From Marivita sp. (GTDB lineage: Bacteria > Pseudomonadota > Alphaproteobacteria > Rhodobacterales > Rhodobacteraceae): a DNA stretch of 64,000 bases. This document shows, one piece after another, positions 46,423 through 55,529 of this stretch. Under the pieces are notes generated by a model. That model was not told where the DNA came from. It ran no database searches and was given only the letters and a program-made list of their open reading frames with translations. The DNA is taken from assembly GCF_022763305.1 (NCBI RefSeq), contig NZ_JALEGT010000120.1, forward strand, positions 91,382-155,381, written 5' to 3'. The number at the start of each line of letters is the position of its first letter. Position 1 is the first letter of the stretch. The translations under genes were made by a program, and so were the position numbers.

Positions 46423-47691
46423 TTACTTCAGCGCGTCCCAGCTCGACTGGATCTCGCTGGCCACGGTGGCCGCGTCCTTGCCGCCGGAGTAGTCCACCAT
46501 ACCGGTCCAGAAGGTGCCCGCACCCACGCCGCCCGGCATCAGGTCCGACGCGTCAAAGCGGAAGGTGGTCGCGTCCAGAAGGATCTGGTTCATGTTGGCC
46601 GCGGCCTCGGTCGAGAATTTCGACAGGTCCACGCCCTTGTGCGGTGTCAGGAAGCCACCATTCGCCATCCAGATCTCGTGCGCCTCGGGCGTCTGGAGAT
46701 AGGCGATCAGGTCATGTGCGGCTTCGTTCTCGTTGGTGATGGCCCAAAGCGTGCCAGCCCCCAGAACCGGGGCGCCCAGATCCTTGCCTTCATAGGCCGG
46801 GAAGTAGAAGAAATCGGCATCGAGCCCCACTTCGGTGCCTTCCGGGAAGAAGGCCGGAATAAAGGACGCCTGACGGTGCATGTAGCACTGCGGCGGCGCA
46901 TCGAAGAGACCCTTCGGGCTGTCGCGGAAATCGGTCGAGGCCACGGCCCCGGCACCACCTGCGACATAGTCATCGTTGCGCGCAAAGGCGCCGAATTCCT
47001 CGATCGCGGCCACAACGCGCGGATCGTCGAACGGGATCTCGTTGGACACCCACTGGTCATAGACTTCGGGCGGCTGCGTGCGCAGCATCATGTCCTCGAC
47101 CCAGTCGGTTGCCGGCCAGCCGGTTGCACCACCGGACCCCAGACCGATGCACCAGGGGGTTTCGCCATCGGCGACGATCTGATCGGTCAGCGCCTTGAGC
47201 TCTTCCATCGTCGTGGGGATCTCGTAGCCCGCATCCTCGAAGTTCTCGGGCGAGTACCAGACCAGCGACTTCACATCGACCTTGTAGAAGAAGCCATAGA
47301 GGTCTTCGCTGCCATCGGGACCAGAATAGGTGCCCAGATCGACCCAGGACTGACCGGCGGCATAGTTTTCACGAACCCAGTCGGCGGTGCCGTCACGCAG
47401 CGGTGTCAGGAACCCGCGCGCGGCCATGTCGGACGCCAGACCCGGCTGTGGAAACACGGCGACGTTCGGAGCGGAGCCTGCCTCGGCATCGACGACGATC
47501 TGCTGCTCGAAGCTGTCGGAGCCAACGTAGCTGACATTGTGACCGGACTTTTCCGCAAAATCGGACAGAACCGCTTCGACCAGTTCCTGGTCCGGGCCAA
47601 GCCACGGGCCGAACACGGTGACATCTTCGGCGAACGCGGCACTGGAGCACAGCGCGGCAACGGCCACACTCGATGTGAGTGTCTTTTTCAT
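46423..47691 (-). CDS. aglE: alpha-glucoside ABC transporter substrate-binding protein
   Basis: A 422-residue family-1 solute-binding protein with a signal peptide (MKKTLTSSVAVAALCSSAAFA). The start at 47691 has GGGAGG six bases upstream. The mature part has typical SBP blocks (DVTVFGPWLGPDQELVEAVL, LTQIVADGETPWCIG-like KALTDQIVADGETPWCIGLG). It captures alpha-glucosides in the periplasm. It is the first gene of the agl operon, 57 bases downstream of a LacI-type operator on its side of the divergent region. Confidence 0.92.
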   Translation of the reverse strand: MKKTLTSSVAVAALCSSAAFAEDVTVFGPWLGPDQELVEAVLSDFAEKSGHNVSYVGSDSFEQQIVVDAEAGSAPNVAVFPQPGLASDMAARGFLTPLRDGTADWVRENYAAGQSWVDLGTYSGPDGSEDLYGFFYKVDVKSLVWYSPENFEDAGYEIPTTMEELKALTDQIVADGETPWCIGLGSGGATGWPATDWVEDMMLRTQPPEVYDQWVSNEIPFDDPRVVAAIEEFGAFARNDDYVAGGAGAVASTDFRDSPKGLFDAPPQCYMHRQASFIPAFFPEGTEVGLDADFFYFPAYEGKDLGAPVLGAGTLWAITNENEAAHDLIAYLQTPEAHEIWMANGGFLTPHKGVDLSKFSTEAAANMNQILLDATTFRFDASDLMPGGVGAGTFWTGMVDYSGGKDAATVASEIQSSWDALK

Positions 47692-47747
47692 GAAGTACCT
47701 CCCAAGTTGCGCCATGGCGCTTAACTCATCCCCCGCCCCGGAATCAC

Positions 47748-47763
47748 TCCAAAGCGCTTTGGA
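47748..47763. promoter_or_regulatory. LacI-family operator, site 1 (aglE side)
   Basis: TCCAAAGCGCTTTGGA, a perfect 16-bp palindrome of the AAAGCGCTTT class bound by AglR-like LacI-family repressors. It lies just upstream of aglE. Confidence 0.88.
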
Positions 47764-47908
47764 TGGTCAAAACTCCCCGATTTGTTAGCGTGTGTCAATC
47801 CGCAGTTCCGTGCGAATTATTGTTGTTTTATGCTGCTTTGCAGAAATTTTGCGCGCGTAAAGGGGCTTTCCTCGCCTTGGGTTTTGTGTCTAATTTGACG
47901 GTGAAACT

Positions 47909-47920
47909 CAAAGCGCTTTG
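47909..47920. promoter_or_regulatory. LacI-family operator, site 2 (aglR side)
   Basis: CAAAGCGCTTTG, a perfect 12-bp palindrome with the same core as site 1, ending nine bases before the aglR start. Its position supports autoregulation of aglR, and with site 1 possible looping across the 238-base divergent region. Confidence 0.85.
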
Positions 47921-47929
47921 GTAAAATCG

Positions 47930-48955
47930 GTGAATCTCAAGCAACTTTCGGAACACCTCAATCTGTCTCAGACCACTGTGAGTCGCGCGCTGAACGGCTA
48001 CCCCGAAGTCAGCGAAAGCACGCGCAGCCGTGTTCTGAAGGCCGCGCAGGATTTGAACTACCGTCCCAATCTGCGCGCAAAAGGACTGGCGACAGGTCGT
48101 GCCTTGGCCATCGGGCATGTCATTCCCGTCTCCAACCAGCACGAGATGGTGAACCCCGTCTTCGGTGACTTCATCGCCGGAGCCGGCGAAAGCTATGCGC
48201 GGGCCGGGTATGACATGATGCTCAAGCTGGTGCCGGACCGCGACGAGGCCCGCGCCTACGAGGACATCCGCGCCCGTGGCACGGTTGACGGGATCATCGT
48301 TCATGGCCCGGTGATCAATGACGAACGCATCGCACTTCTGTCCCGGATCGGTCTGCCCTTCGTGGTGCATGGGCGATCGACGGATGTGAACCTGCCCTAC
48401 TCGTGGATCGACGTGAACAATCGCGGCGCGTTCGAGCGTGGCACGCAATTCCTGATCGAACTGGGTCACCGCCGCATCGCGCTGCTGAACGGTCTTGAAC
48501 ATATGGACTTCGCCTTCCGCAGACGCAAAGGCTATGAAAGCGCGCTGCAGAAACACGGGATCACCATCGACGCAAGCCTGATGCGCAGCGAGGAAATGAC
48601 CGAGGTTTATGGCTACCGCGCCGCCCGGGAAATGCTGGCGCGGTCGGTCAAACCGACCGCCTTTGTCTGCTCCTCGATCATCACCGCCATCGGCGTGCGC
48701 CGCGCCGTTCAGGACGCGGGACTGGTGCTGGCCCGCGATGTGTCGATCATCACCCATGACGACGCGCTCAGCTATCTCGAGAACGGGGATGACGTGCCGA
48801 TCTTCACTGCCCTGCGGTCGTCGGTGCGCTATGCCGGGGCCGAGGCGGCGGACATGTTGCTCTCGCTCATCGCCCTGCCCAAGAACGCGCCCAAGACCCG
48901 CCTGCTCGAGGCGGACCTGATCATCGGCCGGTCCACCGGACCCGCCGCAACCTGA
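47930..48955 (+). CDS. aglR: LacI-family regulator of the agl operon
   Basis: A 341-residue LacI-type repressor. The HTH is MNLKQLSEHLNLSQTTVSRA, followed by LNGYPEVSESTRSRVLKAAQDLNYRPN (hinge) and a periplasmic-binding-like effector domain. A GTG start at 47930 is chosen; a TTG at 47918 would place the start codon inside operator site 2. No clear Shine-Dalgarno sequence is seen. It likely represses aglEFGAK and itself until an alpha-glucoside or derivative binds. Confidence 0.88.
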   Translation: MNLKQLSEHLNLSQTTVSRALNGYPEVSESTRSRVLKAAQDLNYRPNLRAKGLATGRALAIGHVIPVSNQHEMVNPVFGDFIAGAGESYARAGYDMMLKLVPDRDEARAYEDIRARGTVDGIIVHGPVINDERIALLSRIGLPFVVHGRSTDVNLPYSWIDVNNRGAFERGTQFLIELGHRRIALLNGLEHMDFAFRRRKGYESALQKHGITIDASLMRSEEMTEVYGYRAAREMLARSVKPTAFVCSSIITAIGVRRAVQDAGLVLARDVSIITHDDALSYLENGDDVPIFTALRSSVRYAGAEAADMLLSLIALPKNAPKTRLLEADLIIGRSTGPAAT

Positions 48956-48965
48956 AGGACACCCC

Positions 48966-50294
48966 ATGCTGAACTTCACGCGGCAGGATTTTCCTGACGA
49001 TTTCCTTTTTGGCACCGCCACCTCCAGCTACCAGATCGAAGGCCATGCCTTTGGCGGCGCGGGCAAAACCCATTGGGACACCTTCGCAGCCACCCCCGGC
49101 AACGTGGTGCGCGCCGAAAACGGCGACCGGGCCTGCGATCACTACCACCGGTACGAAGCGGATCTCGATCTGGTCAAAGCGGCGGACCTCGATGCCTACC
49201 GCTTTTCCACAAGCTGGGCGCGGGTCATGCCCGAGGGGCGCGGTGCGCCCAATCCCGAAGGTCTGGATTTCTACGACCGGCTGACGGACGCGATGCTCGA
49301 ACGCGGCCTGAAACCCTGCGCCACGCTCTATCACTGGGAACTGCCCGTGGCGCTGGCCGATCTGGGCGGCTGGCGCAATCCGGACCTGCCCAAGTGGTTC
49401 GGCGATTTCGCCGAGGTCATCATGGGCCGGATCGGCGACCGCATGTTCTCGGTCGCGCCGATCAACGAACCGTGGTGCGTCGGCTGGCTGTCGCATTTCC
49501 TGGGCCATCATGCCCCCGGTCTGCGCGACATCCGCGCGACGGCCCATGCGATGCACCATGTTCTCAAGGCGCATGGCACCGCCATTCAGGTGATGCGCGG
49601 GCTGGGCTTGGGCAATCTGGGCGGTGTCTTCAACATGGAATGGGCAACACCTGTCGACGACAGCGACGCCGCGCAAACGGCGGCGGCGCTGTATGACGGC
49701 TATTACAACCATTTCTTCATGTCGGGCGTGTTCAAAGGCCAGTACCCCGCGAACGTCATGGAGCGGTTGGAGCCGCATATGCCCACGGGCTGGCAGGATG
49801 ATTTCGACATCATCCAGGCCCCGCTCGACTGGTGCGGGATCAATTACTACACCCGCAAGATCATCGCGCCAAATGACGGTGCGTGGCCCAGCCATCACGA
49901 GGTCGAAGGCCCCCTGCCCAAGACCTTCATGGAGTGGGAGATTTATCCCGAGGGCCTCTACAAGTTCCTGACCCGCACCGCGCAGCAATACACCGGCGAT
50001 CTGCCGCTCTACGTGACTGAAAACGGGATGGCAGCACCCGACGTGATCGAAGACGGCATGGTCGATGACCCGCACCGCATCGACTATCTCAACCAGCACA
50101 TCGCCGCCGTGCGGCGCGCGATGGCGGATGGCGCGCCGGTGAAGGGCTATTTCATCTGGTCGCTGATGGACAATTACGAATGGTCGCTGGGATACGAGAA
50201 ACGCTTTGGGCTGGTGCATGTGGATTTCGACACACTGGACCGCACGCCCAAATCCTCCTATCACGCGCTCAAATCCGCGTTGACCGGGACCTGA
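48966..50294 (+). CDS. beta-glucosidase (GH1)
   Basis: A 442-residue GH1 enzyme. N-terminal FLFGTATSSYQIEGH, acid/base Glu in APINEPWCVGW, nucleophile Glu in LYVTENGMAAPD, and the C-terminal GYFIWSLMDNYEWSLGYEKRFGL. It hydrolyses beta-glucosides such as cellobiose to glucose in the cytoplasm. Located 10 bases after aglR and one base before glk, so the three likely form one operon. Confidence 0.93.
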   Translation: MLNFTRQDFPDDFLFGTATSSYQIEGHAFGGAGKTHWDTFAATPGNVVRAENGDRACDHYHRYEADLDLVKAADLDAYRFSTSWARVMPEGRGAPNPEGLDFYDRLTDAMLERGLKPCATLYHWELPVALADLGGWRNPDLPKWFGDFAEVIMGRIGDRMFSVAPINEPWCVGWLSHFLGHHAPGLRDIRATAHAMHHVLKAHGTAIQVMRGLGLGNLGGVFNMEWATPVDDSDAAQTAAALYDGYYNHFFMSGVFKGQYPANVMERLEPHMPTGWQDDFDIIQAPLDWCGINYYTRKIIAPNDGAWPSHHEVEGPLPKTFMEWEIYPEGLYKFLTRTAQQYTGDLPLYVTENGMAAPDVIEDGMVDDPHRIDYLNQHIAAVRRAMADGAPVKGYFIWSLMDNYEWSLGYEKRFGLVHVDFDTLDRTPKSSYHALKSALTGT

Positions 50295-50295
50295 C

Positions 50296-51264
50296 ATGAC
50301 CAAGACCACGACCCTGACCGCATTGGTCGCCGATCTGGGCGGCACCAACACCCGTGTTGCCCTGACCGATGGCGGCACGGTGCGGACCGAAACCATCAAG
50401 CGCTTCCGGAATGCCGAACATCCCGACCTCCTGTCGGTGCTGCGGGCCTATATGGCGGATCAGACGGTGGTGCCGGATGCCGCCTGCGTGGCGATGGCCG
50501 GTCCGGTGCGCGATGGTGTGGGCGAGTTGACGAACCTGAGCTGGACCGTTGACCGCGCATCGGTGGCCGAGGCGACGGGGGCGAAAACCGTCGCGGTCCT
50601 GAACGACTTGCAGGCGCAGGGGCATGCGCTCGATCACCTGACGCCGGATGTCTTGCAGACCATTCTGCCGGGTCACAAGGCGGGCGATCACGCCGCGCGG
50701 CTGGTGATCGGCGTCGGCACGGGCATGAACGCCGCGGCGGTGTATCGTCTGGACGAACGCACTCTGGTTCCTCCGTCCGAGGCCGGTCACGTGTCCCTGC
50801 CCGCGCAGAACAGCGATGAGCTGCGGCTGCTCGACTGGATCGCGAAGAAGCATGGGACACCAGGATTTGAGGATGTGCTTTCGGGGCGCGGGTTCGAACG
50901 AGTCTACGAATGGCTCTGTGACGAGGCGGGCGTGGATGCGCCGCTCGACGCGGGTGGGATCATGCAGGCGGTCAATGATGGGTCGAACAAGATCGCGGAA
51001 GAGGCCGCGCGCATGTTCATCCGGATGATGGGACGTGCTGCGGGCAATCTGGCGCTGGTGCACCTGCCCTTTGGCGGCATCTACCTGATCGGCGGCGTGG
51101 CCCGCCATTTCGCGCCGCACCTGGAACGGTTGGGCTTCCGCGAGGCGTTCTACGACAAGGGCCGGTTTTCAGAGTTCATGGAACAGTTCCCGGTGCATCT
51201 GGTCGATGACGATTACGCCGCCCTGACCGGATCGGCAGCGCATCTGATGGAGCTGATGGGTTAA
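50296..51264 (+). CDS. glk: glucokinase
   Basis: A 322-residue Glk-type ATP-dependent glucokinase. The phosphate-binding motif is VADLGGTNTRVALTD, and the glucose site includes CVAMAGPVRDGVGELTNLSW, VLNDLQAQGHAL and PSEAGHVSLPAQ. It feeds the glucose released by AglA and the GH1 enzyme into glucose 6-phosphate. Its stop overlaps the convergent GH42 stop by four bases. Confidence 0.93.
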   Translation: MTKTTTLTALVADLGGTNTRVALTDGGTVRTETIKRFRNAEHPDLLSVLRAYMADQTVVPDAACVAMAGPVRDGVGELTNLSWTVDRASVAEATGAKTVAVLNDLQAQGHALDHLTPDVLQTILPGHKAGDHAARLVIGVGTGMNAAAVYRLDERTLVPPSEAGHVSLPAQNSDELRLLDWIAKKHGTPGFEDVLSGRGFERVYEWLCDEAGVDAPLDAGGIMQAVNDGSNKIAEEAARMFIRMMGRAAGNLALVHLPFGGIYLIGGVARHFAPHLERLGFREAFYDKGRFSEFMEQFPVHLVDDDYAALTGSAAHLMELMG

Positions 51265-53183
51265 GCCTTCAGCTCGCGGATCACACCGGCTGGACGAAGG
51301 ATTTTCCCCGCGATTTCAACGTCGTGCGGGTTGTGATTGAACCAGAACTGCTCGGCCCCGGTGTCGCGCAGGCGCACGCCCATCGGCAGGGCGATGGTGT
51401 CCACCTCGGCCCGGCCGCAGAGATCTTTTACCAAACGGTCAAAAAACGCGTCATCCCCCCAGCCACCGCAATAGGTGGTCGTGCCAGAACGCATGGTGAC
51501 CGGTATGCCGCTGTCGGTCGCGAAGACGGTTTCCGCCCCACCTTCGAGATGCTCGAACCAATTCTTTACCGCCCCGCCCTCGGCCACAGGGATCGGCATG
51601 TCGGGGCGCAGGGTTTCCAGTCGTGTCACGGTCACGTCCAGCCCCGGCCATGCGGGCGGCAGCGGTACGGGGATGGTAAAGTCGCCATCCCGTGCGGCGG
51701 AACGCGGGCCGATCAGAACCTCGGCCTCACTGTCTGAAAGCGCCGTCTTCAGGTCATCCGGCATGGTCATCATTCCGGGCGCGGCCACCACACGATACCC
51801 GGTGAAGTCACGCTTGGTCGGCGGCAGGATGTCGACGGTCACACCCGCGCGCCGGAACGCGCGGTAGAGGTCGAAGACCAGACCGAAATAGTCCATGCCC
51901 TGCCCCTGCGGCTGCACCTCCCACGCCCAAGCAGCGTCGTAGTCGAAGATCAGCGCGACGGGGGCCTGGGTGATCGACACATCCGGCGCGTCGGCCAGTT
52001 CCTGAGCCACCTGCTCCGCCTCGACATAGCCGGGCGCGATCACGCTGTCGGGGCGCAAGAGGCCCGCGTGCAACTGCTCCTGCGCAAAAGGCGCCTGACG
52101 CCAACGGAAGTAACACACCGCTTCGGCCCCGTGGGCAAACGCCTCCCACGTCCAGAGGCGGACCATGCCGGGCAATGGCGCCGGGTTGTAGGGTGCCCAG
52201 TTCACCGGGCCGGGTTGTTGTTCCATGACCCACCATCGGCCTTTGCCGACGGCGCGATAGAGGTCGTGGTGGAAGGCCTGAAAGTCGGGATCACCTTGGC
52301 GCGCGTAATGGCGCTGGTTTTCAAGCGATGCGCCGACGCGGTCTTCGAGGAAGCCCAGCGGGTAGCTGTCCCAGGTCGCGATTTCGAGGTCTTCGCCCAC
52401 TGCGAAATGGTCGAAATCGGTGATCCGCCCCATGTAATTGTGCGAAATCGGCGCGTCGGAGTATTTGCGGATGATGTCCACTTGCACGCGATTGAAGCGC
52501 ACCACCTGATCGGACGAGAACCGCCGGAACGCCTGCACATGGGCGGGGTTGGGTTCTGTCACGGTCAGGTTCGGCAGGTCGATCTGGTCGAAATCGTCAT
52601 ACTCCATCGACCAGAACACATTGCCCCACGCAGCATTGAGCGCGTCAATGTCGCCATCATTGCCCTGCCCCGGGTAGCGTGCGCGCAGCCAGCCCGGGAA
52701 CGCCTGACGGGCGGCGTTGGAGTAGGAGAGGATCGTGTCGTGACAGCCGTATTCGTTGTCGGTCTGCCACGCGGCGACATGCGGGTTGCGGCCATAGCGC
52801 CTGGCCACTTCGGTGACCATGCGGCGACATTCGTCAAGATAGCCCTCATGGCTGAAGCAGTAGTGGCGGCGCGAGCCAAACCCGCGCGGACGACCCTGCG
52901 CATCGACGGCGAACATATCGGGATGTTTGTCACAGACCCAGCGCGGCGGTGTAGCCGTTGGCGTGCCCAGCACGATCTTGAGGCCCGCCGCGCCCAGAAC
53001 TTCGATGGCCTGATCCAGCCAGTCCCATCGGAAATCCCCCTGTGCGGGTTCGATCCGGGACCAAGCGAATTCGCCGATGCGGACCCAGGTGAGGCCAAGG
53101 GCTGCCATGCGGGCGGCGTCTTCCTCCCAGATCGCGCACGGCCAGTGTTCGGGGTAATAGCAGGTGCCAAGCGTGCGTTTCAT
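51261..53183 (-). CDS. beta-galactosidase (GH42)
   Basis: A 640-residue GH42 enzyme. The acid/base Glu is in AAWQTDNEYGCHD, and the nucleophile Glu in WWVMEQQPGPVNWAPYNP. Trimerisation and C-terminal domains are full length. It releases galactose from beta-galactosides in the cytoplasm (no signal peptide). It is the last gene of the long galactoside operon running from the SBP at 61.1 kb, coupled by overlap to the lactonase gene. Confidence 0.93.
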   Translation of the reverse strand: MKRTLGTCYYPEHWPCAIWEEDAARMAALGLTWVRIGEFAWSRIEPAQGDFRWDWLDQAIEVLGAAGLKIVLGTPTATPPRWVCDKHPDMFAVDAQGRPRGFGSRRHYCFSHEGYLDECRRMVTEVARRYGRNPHVAAWQTDNEYGCHDTILSYSNAARQAFPGWLRARYPGQGNDGDIDALNAAWGNVFWSMEYDDFDQIDLPNLTVTEPNPAHVQAFRRFSSDQVVRFNRVQVDIIRKYSDAPISHNYMGRITDFDHFAVGEDLEIATWDSYPLGFLEDRVGASLENQRHYARQGDPDFQAFHHDLYRAVGKGRWWVMEQQPGPVNWAPYNPAPLPGMVRLWTWEAFAHGAEAVCYFRWRQAPFAQEQLHAGLLRPDSVIAPGYVEAEQVAQELADAPDVSITQAPVALIFDYDAAWAWEVQPQGQGMDYFGLVFDLYRAFRRAGVTVDILPPTKRDFTGYRVVAAPGMMTMPDDLKTALSDSEAEVLIGPRSAARDGDFTIPVPLPPAWPGLDVTVTRLETLRPDMPIPVAEGGAVKNWFEHLEGGAETVFATDSGIPVTMRSGTTTYCGGWGDDAFFDRLVKDLCGRAEVDTIALPMGVRLRDTGAEQFWFNHNPHDVEIAGKILRPAGVIRELKA

Positions 53184-54025
53184 AGGATGACTTGGTGTTC
53201 TTTCTGGCCTCTGGTGCCTGATGGGATGGCGAAGGTCTTGCCATCACTTTCGCCCGCAGGATCAAGACCTTCTGCGGCGGTCGTGACGTAGAGCGTGCTC
53301 AGATCCGGACCGCCAAAGGCCGGGCAACTGGCCTGCACACCGGGCACGGCAATGGCACGGATCAACGCGCCATCTGGACCGTAGCAGGCCACACGCGACG
53401 CACCCCATTGCGCGACCCAGAGGTTGCCCTCGGCATCGACAACCGCGCCATCGGGGTTCAGCTCGGCCGCGGTCAGATCGGTGAACAGCGTCGGTTTGCC
53501 GTCCGGGTAGCCGTCGTCGTCCAGCGCCACCTTCAGGATCTTGCGCTTGCGCGTGTCGGTGTAGAACGCGTGGCTGCGATCCGGCGCAAAGCATATGGCG
53601 TTGGAGATGGTGATCCTGTCGAACAGCTTGGTCAGCGTGCCATCATAGTAGCGGTAGATCGCCCCCGCCCCCGGTTCGGCGTTCTTGCCCATCGTCCCGA
53701 TCCAGAACCCGCCCCATGGGTCGGCGCGGCCATCGTTGGACCGGGTGATCGGGTTGTCGGATTCGAGGGGGTGGATGAAGGTGCTTTCGCCGGTCTCGGT
53801 CTCGAAGACCGACAGCGACGTTTCGCTGGCAATGAGCAGAACGCCGGTGGCCACCCAACCGGCGGCAGAGACATGTTCGTCGAAGTCCCAGGTTTGTTCA
53901 TCGGTGCCGTCGCTGCGGTAGAGCCGTTTGCCGATGATGTCGAACCAGTAGAGGACCTGCTCCTGCGGGTGCCAGAGCGGGCCTTCACCAAGGGCGCAGA
54001 CCGTATTGCTGAATATCGAGGCCAT
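53180..54025 (-). CDS. SMP-30/gluconolactonase family lactonase
   Basis: A 281-residue six-bladed beta-propeller. The metal-binding Glu is in CALGEGPLWHPQEQVLYWFDI, and the metal-site Asn/Asp in TRSNDGRADPWGGFWIGTMG and ALDDDGYPDGKPTLF. In this operon it most plausibly opens galactono-lactone made by the neighbouring SDR. Start overlaps dgoA by one base. Exact substrate is inferred from context. Confidence 0.88.
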   Translation of the reverse strand: MASIFSNTVCALGEGPLWHPQEQVLYWFDIIGKRLYRSDGTDEQTWDFDEHVSAAGWVATGVLLIASETSLSVFETETGESTFIHPLESDNPITRSNDGRADPWGGFWIGTMGKNAEPGAGAIYRYYDGTLTKLFDRITISNAICFAPDRSHAFYTDTRKRKILKVALDDDGYPDGKPTLFTDLTAAELNPDGAVVDAEGNLWVAQWGASRVACYGPDGALIRAIAVPGVQASCPAFGGPDLSTLYVTTAAEGLDPAGESDGKTFAIPSGTRGQKEHQVIL

Positions 54026-54630
54026 CAGGACATCACCGCGTCATAAGCCGCGACAATCTCTGCCGCGCGGATTTTAATCTCGGCAACAGATGCGCCGGGT
54101 TTGTAGAGCGCGGAGCCGATGCCGAACCCGTCCACACCCGCCGCACGCCAGTCGGCGAAGTTCGACGGGCCAGCACCGCCCACGGCGTAGGTTTCAGTGC
54201 CGGGCGGCAGAACCGCCTTGATCGCCTTCAACCCCTCCGGCCCGATCAGAGAGCCGGGAAAAAGCTTCAACCCATCCGCCCCGTTGCGCAGCGCGGAGAA
54301 GCATTCGGTGGGCGTCATCACGCCGGGATAGCTTTTCATGCCCGCCTGTTTCGTCGCGAAGATGACGCGCGGGTTGCAGTCGGGTGAGACAACCATGCCC
54401 GCGCCAATCTGGTGCAGGCGCTGCACGTCGTCCGGGTTCAGCACCGTGCCTGCGCCAATCAGGGCGGTTTCGCCGAACGCGTCGACCATTTGCTTGATCG
54501 ACGTGAACGGGTCGGGTGAATTGAGTGGTACTTCGATGGAAGTAATCCCCGCCTCGACCAGCGCTTCAGTGATCGGCACGGCCTCATCCGGAGTAATTCC
54601 GCGCAGAATGGCGATGATCTTGCGGTTCAT
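54025..54630 (-). CDS. dgoA: 2-dehydro-3-deoxy-6-phosphogalactonate aldolase
   Basis: A 201-residue class I aldolase of the KDPG/KDPGal type, which splits KDPGal into pyruvate and glyceraldehyde 3-phosphate. IEVPLNSPDPF contains the family Glu, and the Schiff-base Lys is in GLKLFPGSLIGPEGLKA. The TECFSALRNGADGLKLFPGS context and the operon with dgoK argue for galactonate over gluconate. ATGA-type overlap with dgoK. Confidence 0.92.
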   Translation of the reverse strand: MNRKIIAILRGITPDEAVPITEALVEAGITSIEVPLNSPDPFTSIKQMVDAFGETALIGAGTVLNPDDVQRLHQIGAGMVVSPDCNPRVIFATKQAGMKSYPGVMTPTECFSALRNGADGLKLFPGSLIGPEGLKAIKAVLPPGTETYAVGGAGPSNFADWRAAGVDGFGIGSALYKPGASVAEIKIRAAEIVAAYDAVMS

Positions 54631-55529
54631 TGCGTGGTCTCCCGAAGCGCCGCATAGGCCGCTTTCAACCCTTCCAAGGTCATGCGTTCGGCGTCAGTGC
54701 GTTCAACCAGCAGCCCCTGAGCGCCCAGAGCATCGGCATAGGCCTTGCAGAGTTTGTCATCGCCAATAAGCGCCACATGCTGGCCCAGCCAATAGGGTCT
54801 GGCGGCGGCAAGTTCGGCACCTATCAGCAGACCGGACAGGCGCGCGCGGGCCTGATCAGCATGAAGATCGTTCAGCAAACCTTCGGCACGGATGGAAAAA
54901 AGTCGCGCAGCAAGGTCGGATGTGTTGGACATGGCGGTGGAGACCGCATCGGCAAAGGTGGTGGCGTCCCAGCCTTCGCCGGACGCCGTGTGGCGCAGGA
55001 CGGACTGCTGTGACAGGAGCGCGAACATCTCGCCGGTCATGAAGGTGCGGAAGCTGACAATCTCGCCCGCGCTGATATGCACCCATTTGGTGTGGGTGCC
55101 CGGTAGACAGATCACGCCATCGAATTTCGGGTTGAGCGCAAGAAACCCTGCGATCTGCGTTTCCTCGCCACGCATCACGTCGGCCGGGCTGGTCTGCTTG
55201 ACGCCGGGCAGGATGTGGACCGAGAGGCACGGATCGCTGGTCGGCACATGGGTCGCCCGGTCGATCCCGGGCGGGCTGCAGGGGGTGGCCACGTATTTCG
55301 CCTCGGCCCAGCCCTGACGCGATCCGGCCATGCCGCAGACGATCACACGCGTTTTGCCGGCACCGAGCAGGTCTCCGGCCAGATCGAGCAGCGCAGGCTC
55401 GAACCCGTCGCGCGAGAGCGTCCCCATCCCGGCGTCATTGCTTCGCCGGGTCTGCACCGTGCCGCCCTGCGTCATCGCCCAGACACGCAGTTGGGAGGTG
55501 CCCCAGTCGACGGCCAGCCAATCCGTCAT
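54627..55529 (-). CDS. dgoK: 2-dehydro-3-deoxygalactonokinase
   Basis: A 300-residue DgoK-family sugar kinase that phosphorylates KDGal at C6. LAVDWGTSQLRVWAM is the N-terminal phosphate-binding motif; IVCGMAGSRQGWAEAKYV, GVICLPGTHTKWVH and GLLIGAELAAARPYW follow. The start at 55529 matches family N-termini; upstream reading is non-homologous. Overlaps dgoA and the SDR gene by four bases each. Confidence 0.93.
   Translation of the reverse strand: MTDWLAVDWGTSQLRVWAMTQGGTVQTRRSNDAGMGTLSRDGFEPALLDLAGDLLGAGKTRVIVCGMAGSRQGWAEAKYVATPCSPPGIDRATHVPTSDPCLSVHILPGVKQTSPADVMRGEETQIAGFLALNPKFDGVICLPGTHTKWVHISAGEIVSFRTFMTGEMFALLSQQSVLRHTASGEGWDATTFADAVSTAMSNTSDLAARLFSIRAEGLLNDLHADQARARLSGLLIGAELAAARPYWLGQHVALIGDDKLCKAYADALGAQGLLVERTDAERMTLEGLKAAYAALRETTQ

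Noticed and set aside
45082..47724. An 880-codon open frame on the + strand
   Set aside because: It is antisense to aglE, aglF and part of aglG, whose protein families are certain. No homology-like features are visible.
47918..48955. TTG start for aglR at 47918
   Set aside because: The codon lies in the AAAGCGCTTT operator; the GTG at 47930 gives a normal LacI N-terminus.
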